Origin: Rhypophila decipiens
Lineage: Eukaryota; Ascomycota; Sordariomycetes; Sordariales; Naviculisporaceae
NCBI GenBank assembly: GCA_033297075.1
Contig: MU858198.1
Location: forward strand, 29,901-93,900
Reading direction: 5' to 3'
DNA length: 64,000 nucleotides
Below are positions 63,900 to 64,000 of the stretch, one piece after another. The first letter of the stretch is position 1. Every line of letters starts with the position of its first letter. The translations under genes and the position numbers were made by a program. The notes under the pieces are model-generated. The model did no database searches and was not told the DNA's origin. It saw only the letters and a list, made by a program, of their open reading frames with translations.

Positions 63900-64000
63900 A
63901 TTCCCCACTGGATGGATGGAATTTATTTCGCCCGGAGGCACTGAGCCTAAAGGGCCTATGCACGCTAACTACATTCGGTTCATCCAAATCCGCCATTATC
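63900..64000. other. Upstream region of the HET gene at window edge
   Basis: Its 5' leader or promoter. No further feature can be judged in 100 bp. Confidence 0.4.

Overview
The window comes from a filamentous ascomycete (Pezizomycotina, probably a Sordariomycete). The evidence is small introns of about 50-120 bp with GTRNGT donors and CTRAC branch points, loosely spaced single genes on both strands, and families typical of or confined to these fungi: HET, HeLo, NACHT/STAND, AsaB-like, DUF4360, Zn2Cys6, APSES and Mid2-like proteins. There is no operon structure. I found no tRNA, rRNA or CRISPR array.

Layout. 0-12.6 kb: the 5' part of a NACHT protein gene (runs off the left edge), a TmpA-like membrane flavoprotein, a divergent pair made of a HeLo-pseudokinase gene and a membrane-anchored active kinase gene, and a Mid2-like single-pass surface protein. 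13-20 kb: a possible small membrane protein, a secreted DUF4360 protein, an AsaB-like oxygenase and a class III sirtuin. 20-29 kb: a HET-domain gene with a disturbed reading frame, a serine beta-lactamase-like hydrolase and a second NACHT gene carrying a probable one-base frameshift. 29-37 kb: an NMT1-like substrate-binding protein, a large four-helix membrane protein and an APSES plus zinc-cluster DNA-binding protein. 37-39 kb: AT-rich repeat DNA with a ~50-bp inverted repeat, an internal tandem array and telomere-like motifs. 39-46.6 kb: two small secreted proteins, a short-chain dehydrogenase gene split by a 362-bp hAT-type MITE with a perfect 8-bp target duplication, and a Zn2Cys6 regulator. 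47-52 kb: an ankyrin-deaminase fusion and an ammonium transporter with an unusual cytoplasmic insertion. 52-64 kb: two unrecognised genes, a second DUF4360 gene and a large HET-domain gene.

How the genes may work together. The density of NACHT, HET and HeLo genes, several of them damaged, marks an accessory region concerned with non-self recognition and regulated cell death. The most suggestive unit is the head-to-head pair at 5.3-11.3 kb. One gene fuses a HeLo pore-type domain to a pseudokinase, the same order as the animal necroptosis executioner MLKL. Its neighbour, sharing a 505-bp promoter region, is a kinase with all catalytic motifs and a membrane-spanning C-terminus. That they act as a two-part death switch is inference. 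The best-supported structural discovery is the hAT MITE inside the dehydrogenase gene, because both target duplications are intact and removing the insertion restores the reading frame exactly.
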